Shown here: positions 10,680-22,852 of the stretch, piece after piece | How the letters are laid out: the number at the start of each line of letters is the position of its first letter | Numbering within the stretch: position 1 is the first letter of the stretch | Assembly: GCA_022478985.1 (NCBI GenBank) | Contig: JAKSZP010008040.1 | Location: 62,001 to 126,000 of the forward strand | DNA: 64,000 nucleotides | Reading direction: 5' to 3' | Source of the DNA: Massospora cicadina | Lineage: Eukaryota > Entomophthoromycota > Entomophthoromycetes > Entomophthorales > Entomophthoraceae | Position numbers and translations under genes: made by a program | Notes under the pieces: model-generated | The model's database searches: none | Told to the model about the DNA's origin: nothing | What the model saw: only the letters and a program-made list of their open reading frames with translations

Positions 10680-11525
10680 TTGATGGGATATCAAAGTATC
10701 TTTGATTCTGAGAAGGCGGACTGTCTCCCCCTCATACTAAATTCGATTTGGGGTTTAGAACAAAGGTGCAGGTGGGGAATAATAACTGTCCTTTGTACCT
10801 GCTTACAGTGGAGGCGGAGGCTGCTCTCAATGCATGGTTGGATGACATGCTTAAGAAAGGGTTATTCAAAGAGACATCACCAGTTGCTTCTCTCATCATT
10901 TTTGCCAAGAAGGCCGATGGCTCCCTTCATCACTATGTAGATTATGGTCACCTAAATAAAATCACAGTCCATGATCCCTACCCTTTGCCATTGGAGCAGA
11001 CAATCAGTCAAGCAATTGCTAAGTCACATGTGTTCTCTAAATTTAATCGTGTTAATGCCTTTAATCAAATTTGGGTGATGGAAGTTCAGAATGGCCTACT
11101 GCTATCCAAATAAAAAGGGGTATTTTCAATTTCAAGTAGTGCCATTTGGGAAAAAAAATGCACCAGCCACATATCAAAGAATGATCAATAGTGTACTGGG
11201 TGACCTCCGATTCACTTGCGTGGTTGCATACATCAATGATAATTTGTTACATTCCCCAACTCTCAAACAACATGCAAAATAATTGGAAGTGGTAGTGGCT
11301 GCCTTGCACAAGGCAGGCCTGTTCATCAAGCCTTCAAAATGCGAGTTCTATAAGGAGGAGGTTAACTTTTTGGGTAATCTTGTCTTAAAAGATGGGTACT
11401 CTATTCCCCCCAACAAGTTGGATGACATCCGTGAATGGCTAACTCCAACAACCCAAAAGCAATTAAGAAGCTCTTTGGGCACTATCATCTTTTTGAAGAA
11501 ATTTCCCTCAGCCCTATCCCAGTAA
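10680..11525 (+). pseudogene. Gypsy A reverse transcriptase remnant
   Basis: Three overlapping plus frames give RT blocks in order: ASLIIFAKKADGSL with a following Y-G-HLNKI (near 10880-10960), FSKFNRVNAFNQI (near 11035), YFQFQVVPFGKKNAP (near 11130) and VAYINDNL (11226-11246). The YxDD catalytic motif at 11229-11240 reads YIND, a GAT-to-AAT loss of one catalytic Asp. The thumb region with SKCEFYKEEVNFLGN follows to 11525. At least two frameshifts and a stop interrupt the domain. Confidence 0.8.
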
Positions 11526-11556
11526 GCTGCTCCAATTCATCCACCCATGGGTAAGA

Positions 11557-12210
11557 ATGTCCCCTTTTGTTGGACACCCCAAGTGCCATCAGGCATTTGA
11601 GTCAATTAAAGAGGTGTTCTTGTCACCCCCCATCCTAAAACACGCAGATCCCACAAAACCCTATGTTGTTGCATGTGATGCTTCATCTGTTGCTGTTGGT
11701 GCTGTCTTGCTTCAGGAGCACGATGGTTTAGAACATCTGGTCACCTATTTTTCCCACAAGTTCTCTCCAACTGAACAGTCTTGGGTCATATATGATAAGG
11801 AGTTGGCAGCCGTTGCATGGGCTTTGACCCATTGGCGGTATCTCTTACAAGTCGCTCAGCATGGTTTAACAGTGCGTATGGATCACCAAGCCCTTCTGTA
11901 CTTTTGCAAGGCACTGAAGTCGGCACATTGGTATGCTCAAACCTACCAAGATTTTTGTAGGTTCAACTTTAAATATGAGTTTGTAGAAGTTGCGTTAAAT
12001 GTACTCCCTGATTACCTCAGTCGTAACCCTGCCCATGGCCTCACTGACTCAGATGAAGCGGATCTGGTCACTGTAATTCCCACTACTCAAATTTTATCCA
12101 TTGTACCTCATGTGTTCTCATCAGTGGATTTGGCTCCTGATGCGCCTCTTATTTCACAGGTCTTAGCAGCCCAATTGACCTGCCCTGAAGGCGTGGATCT
12201 TCTGGAGTGA
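11557..12210 (+). pseudogene. Gypsy A RNase H domain, open over 217 codons
   Basis: The longest open stretch in A. It contains the RT connection (FESIKEVFLSPPILKHADP), then the RNase H signature VVACDASSVAVGAVL, the block FSPTEQSWVIYDKELAAV and the histidine block MDHQALLYF. RNase H degrades the RNA of the cDNA hybrid during reverse transcription. The frame begins in the middle of pol, so this is a fragment of a polyprotein, not a gene on its own. It ends at 12210 before the integrase zinc-binding region. Confidence 0.8.
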
Positions 12211-12399
12211 CTGTCTCTACTGGCTCATAAACATTCCCTATATTTCTTGGTGGTGGGCCTTATTCATTTTTGGTCATGGGTATGGGTTCCTCCTCTCCTT
12301 AGAGCTGAAGTGTTTCAGGCTCATCACAACCCCCTACAGTTGGCCATCTGAGTACTAAGAAATGTATTGGCTTGATTAAGCATACCTATAATTGGGCGG

Positions 12400-13329
12400 G
12401 CTTTTCAAAAGGAAGTACCAGCCTGGATGCCGATTGTGTTACCTGCATGCGGGCTAAGTCAGATTGATCAAGAAGGAATGGTCTCCTTCACCCTTTACAA
12501 CAGGCTGAGGGTCCGTGGACATCAGTGTCCGTAGATTTTATTGTCAAACTTCCCTGTTACAACGATTTTACTGCAGTGATGGTGGTAAAGATCATTTACA
12601 AAGTTTCCCTATTTATCCCATGCTCTTCCGCCATTACTTCAGAGGAAACTGCCCATCTCTTCGTGCGCCATGTGTTTTCTATGTTTTGTCTCCTGCAGGA
12701 GATTGTTAGTGACCGTGGGTACAAGTTTACAGCGCAATTCTGGAATTAGTTTTATCAATTTTGAAAATTACACCCTGTCAATCCATGGCATATCATCCTC
12801 AGTCCAATGGTCAAACTGAGAGGGTTAATCAGATCCTAGAACAGTACTTGCGTTGCTATGTTGCGGCTGCGCAGGATACCTGGGCTTATGACCTTCCTCT
12901 CACTCAGTTTTCATATAATAATGGAATGCATGCCTCTATGGGGTTTCCCCATATGAAGCAACCTTGATGTTCAATCCCTTATATACAGTTGGTCCATGTC
13001 TGCGGCCAGAGGTCCCAGCTGCCATGGATCATGCAGAGCACATTCAGTCTACCCAGTCTTTGGTGTGGGAGCATATTACTAGGGCTATCAGTGACTACAA
13101 GCAGTTTGCAGATTATATGTGGCTTCCTGCCCATGATATTGTGGTGGGTTCATATGTCATGCTTGATATGCGTCATTTGAGGATGCAAGTACCTACTTGG
13201 AAGTTTGAAAGTAAGCGTTCAGGTCCTCACTTTGTGGAGGAAGATTTTGGTAATGGTGCTTTATGGTTGAGGTTTCCAGCTCACTGGAAGCAACATCCAG
13301 TTTTTATGTATCTATCTGTCCCTGTTTGA
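12400..13329 (+). pseudogene. Gypsy A integrase remnant
   Basis: The zinc-binding tail (CRLCYLHAG-like CxxC near 12425-12455) is followed by the core: SVDFIVKLP (first Asp, near 12530), VSDRGYKFTAQF (second Asp, near 12710) and AYHPQSNGQTERVNQILEQY (catalytic Glu, 12789-12850). All three DDE residues are present, but a stop after 12749 and frame changes near 12550, 12750 and 12965 break the frame. The C-terminal part, including KRSGPHFVEEDFGNGA (GPF module), runs to 13329. Confidence 0.8.
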
Positions 13330-13379
13330 GGGGCAATCACCTAAGATCTTGAGCTGATAGTGATTGAGGATATGGTGGA

Positions 13380-13857
13380 GGCTGATATGGAGGGCATTTT
13401 AGCATCCAGAAGATCTCAGAGGTCAGTTCAATATCTCATCGCTTGGAAGGGTTATCCAGCCTATGAGGACAGTTAAGTCAAGGCCCAAGATTGCGCAAAC
13501 TGCATGGAAATAGTTGAGGCTTTCCATATATCCCACCTTGATGCTCCCCATCCCCCCGCAAAAGTTGCTACTTTAATGACTGTCAAGTTGTCCAAAACTC
13601 ACAAAAATGTAGCTCTTGCGCAGTTTACCAGTGGTGCCTTTCCTTTGGCAAAAGGAAAGGGTAATGTAAGTCTAGGGGAGCGACCCCTTTTCTTGGACCA
13701 AGAAATTTTTCAATTTCCTAATAAAAAGGGTCTGAAGAGGGTGGCTGTACCTCTCGTCACACAGGGTAATCTCGCCCATGTGGTAGATGAGCGCTGGGTA
13801 ACAGCTCCCCCTCTAAAGATTCATCCACCTGTCCTCGGCTTTCCTCCACTGAATTAG
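13380..13857 (+). pseudogene. Gypsy A chromodomain and C-terminal Pol tail running into the LTR
   Basis: Frames after the integrase give the chromodomain signature YLIAWKGYPAYEDS followed by a C-terminal helix (CMEIVEAFH, near 13500). Chromodomains of chromoviruses direct integration to modified chromatin. The same open frame (13504-13857) continues across the start of the 3' LTR at 13665 for about 64 codons. It encodes QGNLAHVVDERWVTAPPLKI, which recurs in recognisable form in the other A-family LTRs. One stop interrupts the chromodomain (TAA in place of the expected Trp region). Confidence 0.75.
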
Positions 13858-15020
13858 TTCAGCAAATTAAGGAAATTTGTGCAAAAATCATTGGTAACCG
13901 TCACCCCATGGGCTGGAAGAACTTCATGAAGTCAATGGCATCAAGCACTTAAAATTGAAGTCAGAAAGCCTTACATATTCAGTAAAAAGATCTGATGGGT
14001 TTTCACATTTGGTAGTTGCATAATTAAGTGGTGAATCCTTAGTAACACTCAACAATGGCATCAGGTCATTGAAAAATGTTGTCAGTTTTAAACTTACTCA
14101 AAAATTTATGGGAATAAAGCCCAACTGGTGTTTAACTCATAGTTAGATTGAAACAAGAAATGAATCCTTGGTCAAAAACACCAATGACATCAAGCCATTG
14201 GGTAGTAAGATTGCCAACTCTGATCTCCTCTCTTAAATTGTCAGGGACAAAGCCCAATGGGCATGTACCTCCATTGGTGATTGTAACTGATAGCTTGATA
14301 CCTCCTTTTCAAAATCTGGATTTTCAATTGATGGCACCCACTTAGCTGAACAAACACCCCAGCGACTGGGCACGGGCAGGTTGGCCATCCTGAACCCATT
14401 TAGCACCCATTGAAACTGCCCCTATGTGGGGTGGCCCTTGGGGGATTCCCAATGCACATTGGGTCAGACACCAATTCACTAACCGTTGGAAATGCAGTAA
14501 AGCCTTGAGTCAGGCGTTTGCGGCCAAATTAATAGTGACTCAGCCTGCCACCAATTCCTTTGATTTCAGTTCAGATTAAAAGTGTTTCCCCCTCCCTCAA
14601 AGATTTTCCAGCTTAGGTCAGAAATTGAGGGCCCTGATCCCATGCTTTGACAAGCTGCCCAAAATCAAACATCATTTAATCAGTTGCATTGCACTGAGGA
14701 AATTGTTAGTCAAATTCTTACCTTAACTTTTCAAAAAAATACTTCTACCCAATTTCAGTTGTTTTATTATGTTCAAAACCAAACCACCCTCCCAAATCAA
14801 CTATATCAACAACCCATGGGCCCTAAGGCCATGTTCACCTGGTTTTTTGCTAGGTTCTTATACACGACTATGGCTTATGGGCACTAAGTGGCGAAATTAC
14901 TTCCTGGTTTCATAACAGTCATACCTGCAGCAGTGCCACTGTCATTTGGGCTTTTCATTTGGGTGTTTTGGAACTTAAATGGGCAGGCTGGTCTAAAATT
15001 AACTTGCTGTCTTCCTGACA
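13665..15020 (+). repeat. 3' LTR of Gypsy A
   Basis: Begins TGTAAGTCTAGGGG and ends TCTTCCTGACA, giving TG...CA termini. Followed directly by GCCAG. It is the best preserved A-family LTR in the window. Its start is also coding in frame with pol. Confidence 0.85.
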
Positions 15021-15494
15021 GCCAGCCAAGATTCTTGATCTTCTGGTATTATCTTCATAGAAACAGCTGAATAAAATAAAGGGTTTATTTTGTTAGACTT
15101 TGGTAGATTATTGGGATTGAGGCAAGAAAGAAGTTTCATTGTAAGGTATAGTGGAAAAGGAAGGTGCTTGACATACACGATTATTCTTGAATGAGGTATT
15201 AAGTACAGAGGATCTCTGAATGGCAAAATCTTCATTAGTTGAATCAGCGTTCTAAATAGAGCTCAGTATTAGAGAAAATTTAAGGTAAATAAAAGCATAA
15301 CATTCATTAAATGAACTTAGAGAAATTATTATTACCCTGAATTTGAAATCCAAACTGATGATATGAAATCAAAAGTTAAGTCAGGAATTATTTAATAATT
15401 TAGGCATTTTAAAAAAAACCAAGCTCAGAATTTTCATGTCATATGATATTCTCGCTGAGACAAAGCTTCGCCTTCACTAGGGAGAATCCTGACA
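15021..15494 (-). repeat. element E 3' LTR, right piece
   Basis: Resumes the LTR interrupted at 8475; aligns with about 26570-27033 (for example TCTTCATAG, GAATGAGG and GGGAGAATCCTGACA). The two pieces total about 749 bp. Confidence 0.75.
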
Positions 15495-16822
15495 ATGCCC
15501 CCTTAAGCCTTGTCCAAGAAGAGTAAGTATTAATACTGGCCTCAGTATCAGTAAAGTTTTCTTCAATATTGAGGATTGAAGCTAATTTGAAATCCTTAGG
15601 CCACAGCTTGTCTGGGCCAACAACCTTGTTCTTAACTTTGGACGCAAGTTTGGCTCATGAGATATTCAGTGGGCGGGGCCTTGTTGGTAGGGACAACATT
15701 TAGTCCTTCCAAAGTACATTCTCATCATTCTATATTAACACTTAAGTTTTCAGATTTGGATCACCAACCACACAAAATAATTAGGGGCCAGGCTTGGTTT
15801 GGACCTGTGTCCATTTGAGTTTCATCTGTGTTAATCAAATTCAGAGTGGGACCTAATTTTTCAGAATCAGCACAATATAAGCTTTGAGCTTTGGAGGAGA
15901 GTGATCATAAGCCTCAGCGTCGGAAAACAGAGAAGCAAGGCAGTCAGTTGAGTTGATTGCTTCTTTAGGATTGTCAGAAGGTTCCAGCTCAGCTCAAAAA
16001 TTGAAGTCAAGATCCTCTCATTGGGTTTAACTTTCTCTGAGTTTGGTTTCAGGGCAACAAGAAGCTTCAGAATAAGAATACCGTTTTGCCATTATAAAGT
16101 TGTTAAGCATGTACCCATTTTTGTGAGAGTAAGTCCCAGGTATTTTGTCCAGCACTTTGGGCATTACAATGTGCAGGTGGTTCTCAAGGCGTTAAAGGGA
16201 TTTTCAAGGCATAATCTCAGAGTCAAGCTTGGAAGCTAATTCTTGACTTTTCTTAAATTAATCAGTTCTTTCATCCAGTTAATGCTCATCAACCAAGTTT
16301 GACTTGTCATTCAGCATTTGTGAATCCAAACAGGCATTTGGCTTCATTTCCACTCCCTGCTCTGAAATAGCATAGTGGGAAATGACATCAATGCATAAAT
16401 CTTATTGGTGTTTATCCAAAATAAATACTACTGTTAGTAATGAAATAAAATTATTTGAGGCCGGTCAACCTTGGGACAAATATACCACACTGAGAATTGT
16501 TCTAGCCAGTACAAGTTTTGAAACAAAAACCTGCACTAGAGTGGAAGCAGTTTTACCTGCCAAGATAACTACCCTTTAGTAATAAAATATTTGTTTTCAA
16601 AGAAATAAGAACATCCTGGTAGATCTGATATAATGCTTTAGCCTGGAGAATGAGACATAGCTTGGTTAACTTCTGGTTTTTTGGATAAAATTGAGAGAAA
16701 TTCAGACATGGTTTTCATCAATAACATAAATTTTCAAAAGTACAATACTCATTCCTTTGAATGATCTCTAAAAAAGCTACTACTCAGTAAACATCCCACA
16801 TCTTATTGAGATCTAGTTCTTG
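15495..16822 (-). other. element E internal region, left part
   Basis: Starts (minus: ends) with a G-rich polypurine tract, AAGGGGGCAT. Small ORFs on both strands (for example 16021-16239 plus) have no recognised domain. A stretch read on minus at about 15880-16020 gives an acidic, Asp/Glu/Ser-rich peptide that may be decayed gag-like sequence. No RT or integrase motif was found. SINE copy 1 lies inside, and Gypsy B begins at 16823. Confidence 0.55.
16448..16575 (-). mobile_element. tRNA-derived SINE, copy 1
   Basis: Same 128-132-bp unit as at 47952-48083 and 49801-49931. Flanked by a 14-nt duplication with one mismatch: ttagtaatgaaata (16434-16447) and ttagtaataaaata (16576-16589). Read on minus it starts with a tRNA-like half (box A and B regions) and ends with the tail GTCAACCGGCCTCAAATAAT. 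Box A is more decayed than in copy 3. Confidence 0.75.
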
Positions 16823-18227
16823 GGTCAGGATAGCAACATCTAAAGTTTATAATGGCCTGCTATTCGGGATATAGATTCACCCAAAAGGCAATCCAGAATG
16901 CCAGGGGCACAGCTGCTCAAACGATGTTTAAATGTGCTGGGAGCTAAGTAACTAATGAGCACCGATGGGCTGCAAATATAAAAAGAACCAATCAAGATAC
17001 CATGCTGTTGATGCCTTGCGCCTATGGCCTGGGAATAGATAAATTGTGGGACCAGATTGGGTGGCTTGGTTTCCCCATGGGGAACTGGGTATAGTAGCAT
17101 TGGCAAGGGTGCGGATTCTCACCTGTAGCAGGGATAAATTGTCCATAAAATGTTGAATCTTGGTGGCAGATTACCTCAGCGATTGGGGAAAGTTCCATGA
17201 AGTTCTTGACACTGTAGGCTCAATTGACTGCAGTGGAGACCAAAGTTACCAACATGACTGGAATAGCCCAGTTGGTACAAGGTTTGAGATGCCACATTGG
17301 AGGTGTCACAGGGGTTTGGTTAAAAAAAATTTGATTAAGTAAAATATATTAGAGCAAGGGAAATTTCTTGATATATATAAAATAAAAAGAACTGTCAATT
17401 TTCCCAGTGTGTTACAACTCTTTAAATATCTGATTGATTTGAGAAATAGCTTAGGAAACGCACAGGGTTGGGGCCTCAAGATTCTACCTAACTTGGAGAA
17501 CTAAAGTAAGGAAAACTGATCTATTTGGAACCAACTTAAAAGTGTCTGCGGTGGGCAAAGTCATTATTGGTTCATCCATGGGTGCCTTAATTGCGAGTTT
17601 GACACAATTTTGACAATTAATGCAACAGCATCTCGCCATATGGGAAACGGGAGTCTCCCAAGGCCACACCACATAGAAGCGGTCCCATGAGGTTGGGAAC
17701 AGGTTTGAGGCTCCCAACCCGCCCACGCCCAGTCACTCTGGCGTCCGTTTGACCAGGTGAGATTTGCCAGATAAAGTTTTAATCCTGCCAGGGAGGTTCA
17801 GTTCTAGCAGCTACTTTTGCCAAAGGCCTGATGTTGTCTGAAAGGTTTACTAAAAGTTTGTTTTTAGATGCTTTATTCACTGAAGGTACCCAACCGGTGG
17901 GCTTTGTTTCCAATGATTTGATGCTGTCAGTCATTGATGCTAAAAACTCGTTGCTGTCAACCCCATTTATCCTCTTCACCCATGCAGATTCCAATTCTCT
18001 GAAAACTCAGCAAAAATTCCCTCAATTTGCTTCACCAATTCCCCAGATGTAGTACTATAGTAGGGGCAAAATCCTTAAAGGGTAAGTCATGAACCACCGC
18101 TCATCCACCACATGGGCGAGGTCACCCTGGGAGATGAGGGGGGCTGCTGGACTTCTCAGACCCTTTTTTGGATGGGAAAGGGAATGCCACCCAGTCCAAG
18201 TGGAGGATATGCTCTCCCAGACTTACA
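16823..18227 (-). repeat. 3' LTR of Gypsy B
   Basis: Right edge ...CCAGACTTACA (reverse complement TGTAAGTCTGG) matches the start of A-family LTRs. The left edge ggTCAGGATAGC corresponds to TGTCAGGAAAGC at 23821. Length 1405 bp. It encodes the LTR peptide in the form SQGDLAHVVDERW on minus near 18100. Confidence 0.78.
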
Positions 18228-18243
18228 TTATCCTTCCCTTTTC

Positions 18244-19700
18244 TCAATGAGGGAGCGCCACCAATGGGAAACTGGGTGAGGGCCACATCTTTTGAGCCTT
18301 GGGTAGCTTAATTGCCACCAGCATTGCAATTTTTGGGGAAAGATGGGGAGCATCAGGTGGGTAGCGTGAAAAACCTGACAAGCTCTGAGTAGTTAGAACA
18401 GTCACAAGCGCCAGTCCAGCTATTTTTTTTAGGCCGGATAGCCTTTCCATGTGACTAAATATTGAACGATCTGAGTGAGCACCAGGAATCCAGAATGCCA
18501 TCAGCTTCAGCTTCCTCTACCCCCTTGATCACAATGTGCTCTGGTTCCAATGGGATCACCCCTTGAACGGGGACAACTGAGAGACATAAAAAACAGAATG
18601 TTGCTTCCAGTGGGTGACAATTTTAAATGGAAGGCGCCATTTTCCAAGTCCTCTTCCACCAAATGGGGGCCTGAGTGTTTACTTTCAAACTTGCATGAGT
18701 GCACCTGCATATGAAAGTGTCATGTGTTGAGCATGACATGTGGACCTACCTTTATATCATGCGCAAGGAGCCACTTTCAATCTGCAAACCATTTATAATC
18801 ACATATGGCCTTGGTCAAGTGCTCCTGATCCAAGGACTGTGTGGCAAAATGTGCTGAGCGTGGTCAACTGCAGCTGGTACCTCTGGGTGAAGGCATGGGC
18901 CAACCAACAATGATAGGTTATACCCCAAGGTAGTTTCTTACGGAGAGAAGCCTGTGGATGCATGTGTTTTGTTATTATATGCAAACTAGGTAAAGGGAAG
19001 GTATTCCGCCCAGGTATCCTGAATTGCTGCAGCGTAGCACCGCAAATACTGTTCTAAGATCTTATTGACCCGTTCAGTTTGACCATCTGACTGTGGATGG
19101 TATGCAGTGGAGTGACAGGGTGTAATCTTCATGATTGCTAAGAGTTCATTCTAAAACTGCGCCGTATATTGGGTTCCACGGTTGCAGATGATTTTATGCT
19201 GGAGTCCAAACTTAGATAACACATGTTTCACGAACAGGCGGGAAGTTTCCTTGGAGGTAATAGCGGAGGAGCATGGGATAGATAAGAAGATTTTTGTGAA
19301 GCAGGATATAACCACTATGACCGCTGTGAACCCATTGGAGCTAGGTAATTCAACAATAAAATCCACGGACACTGACATCTATGGCCTCTCTGCCTGCTGC
19401 AAGGGGTGGAGGAGTCCATTCCTACCATATTGGTCCAATTTAGCTCTCACACAAGTTACACAGTCAGCAATTCAGGCTGGAACATCATTCAACAGTCCTG
19501 GCCAGTTAGAGGGATGCTTTACTAAATCTATGCATTTCTTACCTCCTGAGTGACCAACTGCAGGGGGATCATGATGAGCTTGTATGAATTTGGCTCAGAG
19601 GAGGGGAGGAGCCTAAAAATTGTGGCTGGAACTAAATAAGACCATTTTTCAGAGAATAAAGGGAATGGTTGATTGTTGGAAGTGACAACAGCTCCAAAAG
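18244..19700 (-). pseudogene. Gypsy B chromodomain and integrase remnants
   Basis: Minus frames from right to left: zinc-binding region near 19400, SVDFIVELPSSNGFTAV (first Asp, about 19360), NRGTQYTAQF (about 19160; the second catalytic Asp is changed to Asn) and [17 protein letters not shown] (catalytic Glu, about 19065-19110). A GPHLVEEDLENGAFHLK module follows near 18640, then a degraded chromodomain region near 18430-18500. Stops and frameshifts throughout. Confidence 0.72.
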
Positions 19701-19839
19701 TTCTATCCCTTCCACACAAGCCAATTGTGCTGCTAAGATTCTCAAAACTAAATGCGCGTCTGGACCTAAATCTGCTACTAAAATTACAGAAGGAATAATG
19801 GCCAAGACTTAAGTAGGCGGGATAACTGTGACAAGATCC

Positions 19840-21420
19840 GCCTCATCCAATTTCGCTGGGAAAAGTGCAGAAAGCAACTCAGAAATGGAAAGGACATTCA
19901 ATGATTTTTTCACAAACTCATATTTGAAATTAAAAACCGTACAAGTCTCATTAGGTATGGGTCTGCCAGTGTGCTAACTTCTATGTTTTGCAGAAATATA
20001 GGAGAGCTTGGTGGTTCATATGCACAGTCAACTCATGTTGAGCACTATGTAAGAGATACCGCCAATGGGTCAATGCCCATGCCACGGCCACCAACTCCTT
20101 GTTATAGATGACTTAGGATTGCTCTGTGGAAAAAAACTAGTAGGAAAAATAAGCATCTGGGTGCTCCTACTATTGTGCTATTGGAGCAAGACAGCCCATA
20201 CTGCAGAAGTTGACAAATCATATTCTACAATGTAGGGTTTGGAGGGGTCTGCGTGATTAAGGATGGGAGGTGACGAGAACACCTCCTTAATCAAATCAAA
20301 TGCCTGCTAGTATTCAGGCGTCCAGAAAAAAGGAACGTTTTTGCCAGTGAGAAGATGCAGTGGTGCATTTAATTACAGAATTGCAGAAGAGATTTTTCAG
20401 GAAGATAATGATACCCAAGAAGCTTCTTAATTGCTTCTGAGTTGTTGGAGTTGGCCACTCATGGATGGCATCCAGTTTACTAGGCGGAATGGAGTATGCA
20501 TCTTTTAAGATAAGATTACCCAAAAAGGTGACTTCCTCCCAATAAATTTTGCATTTTGATGGCTTGAAGAACAAACCAACCTTATACAGGACAACCACTA
20601 AACCTCCAAGTCTTTTGCATGTCGTTCAGGGAGGGAGACTGTGCCAGGATAGCATCAATATATGCAACTGTGCAGGTGAACCAAAAGATCACCTCGCACA
20701 CTATCAATAATCCTTTGGAATGTTGTGGGTATATTCTTCAACCTGAAAGATATTCCTCAAGATTGGAATATGCCTCATCTAGTCTGAATAGCGGTAAGCC
20801 ATTCCTGATCTTATGCTACCCATATTTAATTAAAGGCGTTAACCAGATTAATTTTAAAAAGCTCTTGCAACTTTGCAATTGCTTGGCTGATTGTCTGTTC
20901 CAGTGGCTTTGGGTAAAGATTTTGAACCATAATATTGTTGAGGTGAACGTAACCCACGTAGGGATGAAGGGAATCATCTGCTTTCTTGGAAAAGAAAATG
21001 AGAGAGGCAACTGGTGATGTCTCCTTGAACAACTAAACCTTCTTTAGAATGTCATTTAACCATTCATCAAGAGCAGTCTCCTCCGCCATGTGCAGGTAAA
21101 GCGGACGGTTTATATTCACCACCTCCACCGTTGTCCAAAAATTCAGATTGAAACTCATATATAGGGGAAGGCGGTTAGCTTATTCAGAAATAAAAAATGC
21201 TCTGGTAGCCCATCAACGCTGCGCGAAAATCTGGTGGAAAACCTATAGGAAAAATGAGGGTTATAACAGACCCACAGCTTTGAGCTTTAATGAGGGTGTC
21301 CAGCAGTGGGAACTCACCCTCCACCTGACCGTTGGAAAAAGGCAGCGTGTTAAATTCCATGTGGATTCTCACATCATGATGACGCCACCTAACTACACTC
21401 AAAATTACTGGGAACACAAG
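19840..21420 (-). pseudogene. Gypsy B RNase H and reverse transcriptase remnants
   Basis: RT blocks include ASLIFFSKKADDSLHPYVGY (near 20960-21005), a thumb segment with PSKCKIYWEEVTFLGN (about 20520-20570) and FLGIIIFLK. The YxDD motif at 20651-20662 reads YIDA. The RNase H region lies between about 19840 and 20310 in broken frames. The N-terminal RT part is at 21184-21420, where the inserted solo LTR begins. Confidence 0.72.
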
Positions 21421-22550
21421 TGTTGTGATTTTGCCCACCATTCCAGATTTCTAGGTTATCTGTTGGTTCACTAGGGGATAAGTCCTGCTAGCAAATGAAT
21501 CAGATATTGGTTTACATCAATTTTCAGGTTAATAATGTCCATGGGTTTTTGGGTAGTTTTCTGGGTTTGGATCTGTTGGGAATCAATCTGTGCAAATGCT
21601 TAAGATCTCGTTATGCAGAATTGCTGACAAAATTGGGGCATCAGATAGTTGATCATTGATTAATTATTAAGTGTACCAATTGAAGTAAGTCAGTTTCATC
21701 ACCAACTAATTGGGAATTTATCCAGCAGTTGTGAGGCGAGTGATGCCACCTGCAACTAGCAAATCAATCAATTGGTTCGTGACCTGCTATAATGGGTAAA
21801 GGATCTCATTACCTGAGCAGGTCACTAGCCAAATGTGGTTGGTTCTTTGATTAAGCAGAAGAGTTAGGGACACGTTTTCTGGCTCTTTCCGTTTTCAGGT
21901 CTCTGGGATGTCTGGCAGATGAATCCTTAGCCCTATGGAGAAGATCATTGCCAGAAGAGACTTCACAGGGTAATTCAACGGCAACAGCTGTCATTTCATG
22001 GCTGAGGCGCCAACCATGGAGTTGAGTGCCAAATTCTTCCTATAAATTTTCTAGTGATTTTATTAATAAAGCAGATCAGATCAGATCATAGTAGAATTAA
22101 TAAGATCTATTCATACTCAGTTTATTGTTGTTGTACAATAATTGTTGACTCTTTTGTGTGATAAAGAGTAAGGATTGGATATCCTTAAAAGAAAAGCAGA
22201 CCTTTGACGTGGATCTCCACCAACTCAGTGTGATGGGAACCAAGGCTGGGAACCTCTGAATCTGAGAGTGAATTAAGTTCAGCCAGAATAGTGAAAAGTC
22301 CCTAATTGTCAACATAATTAGTATTTCATGGATTTATCTAATTTTAGTGTTGGACCACATATAGTTTATTTAATAAACTACAGATAATAGTCATCAAACT
22401 ATTATTGCTCATATATTTATCAAGCAACGCAAATTGTGCACATAAATGACCTGTGCAATTAATATCTGGGAACGATTGTCAATGAAGCCATACTTCAATA
22501 GTTGATACTCTTTTCAGAAGTAGAGTAGCCACCGGTTCCAGTTTTAAACA
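21421..22550 (+). mobile_element. solo LTR, family C, inside Gypsy B
   Basis: Begins TGTTGTGATTTTGCCCACC and ends GTTTTAAACA; aligns along its length with the LTRs of Gypsy C (33667-34811 and 47284-48579). The flanking duplication is ACAAG (21416-21420) / ACGAG (22551-22555); the single difference is what CpG decay would give. It separates B's protease from its RT. No internal sequence remains. Confidence 0.82.
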
Positions 22551-22852
22551 ACGAGGTTAGGCATCACTGAGAAGCAATCACAGAAACTAAAATGGTGATA
22601 TGAGAAAGGTACTGGACGCCATACTTTGAAGGATGGCAGGGAGGCGGATAAGGCGACCAACATCACTGGCCCCAGATCCAAGTCTAGGTCAAACTGCTGG
22701 GCCAACTCCAGACTCATGAAGTTACCTGCTGCTCCCGTGTCAACCAAGGCCTTGAAGGACACCTGGTGAGCCCCAAAGCTAATTTTCATTGGTAATAAAA
22801 AGTAGGCGTAATTTTGTTTATTGGCATATGTGGTCAATTCTGCTGACAACAA
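22551..22852 (-). pseudogene. Gypsy B retropepsin (protease)
   Basis: The minus ORF (22544-22852) contains FKALVDTGAAGNFMS, the intact aspartic protease active site (LVDTGA), followed by a hydrophobic flap region. Homologous to the A protease but with the catalytic Asp retained. The downstream frame is interrupted by the inserted solo LTR at 22550. Confidence 0.75.

Larger units (their letters stand above)
8476..15020 (+). mobile_element. Gypsy element A, chromodomain type
   Basis: Two LTRs of about 1356 bp (8476-9832 and 13665-15020), ending TG...CA in the better copy. They are flanked by GACAG (8471-8475) and GCCAG (15021-15025). The intact pre-insertion sequence is preserved in E's other LTR at about 26555-26580, which reads GGCCAGC at the join. 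The internal region is only about 3.8 kb. Its 5' part is short compared with sister element B, so most of gag seems deleted. Protease, RT, RNase H, integrase and chromodomain follow in order on the plus strand, which is the arrangement of chromoviruses. Multiple stops and frameshifts. Confidence 0.85.

Noticed and set aside
10593..10940. Plus ORF 10593-10940 as a separate gene
   Set aside because: It overlaps the Gypsy RT in another frame and lacks any domain; it is a shadow of the pol pseudogene.
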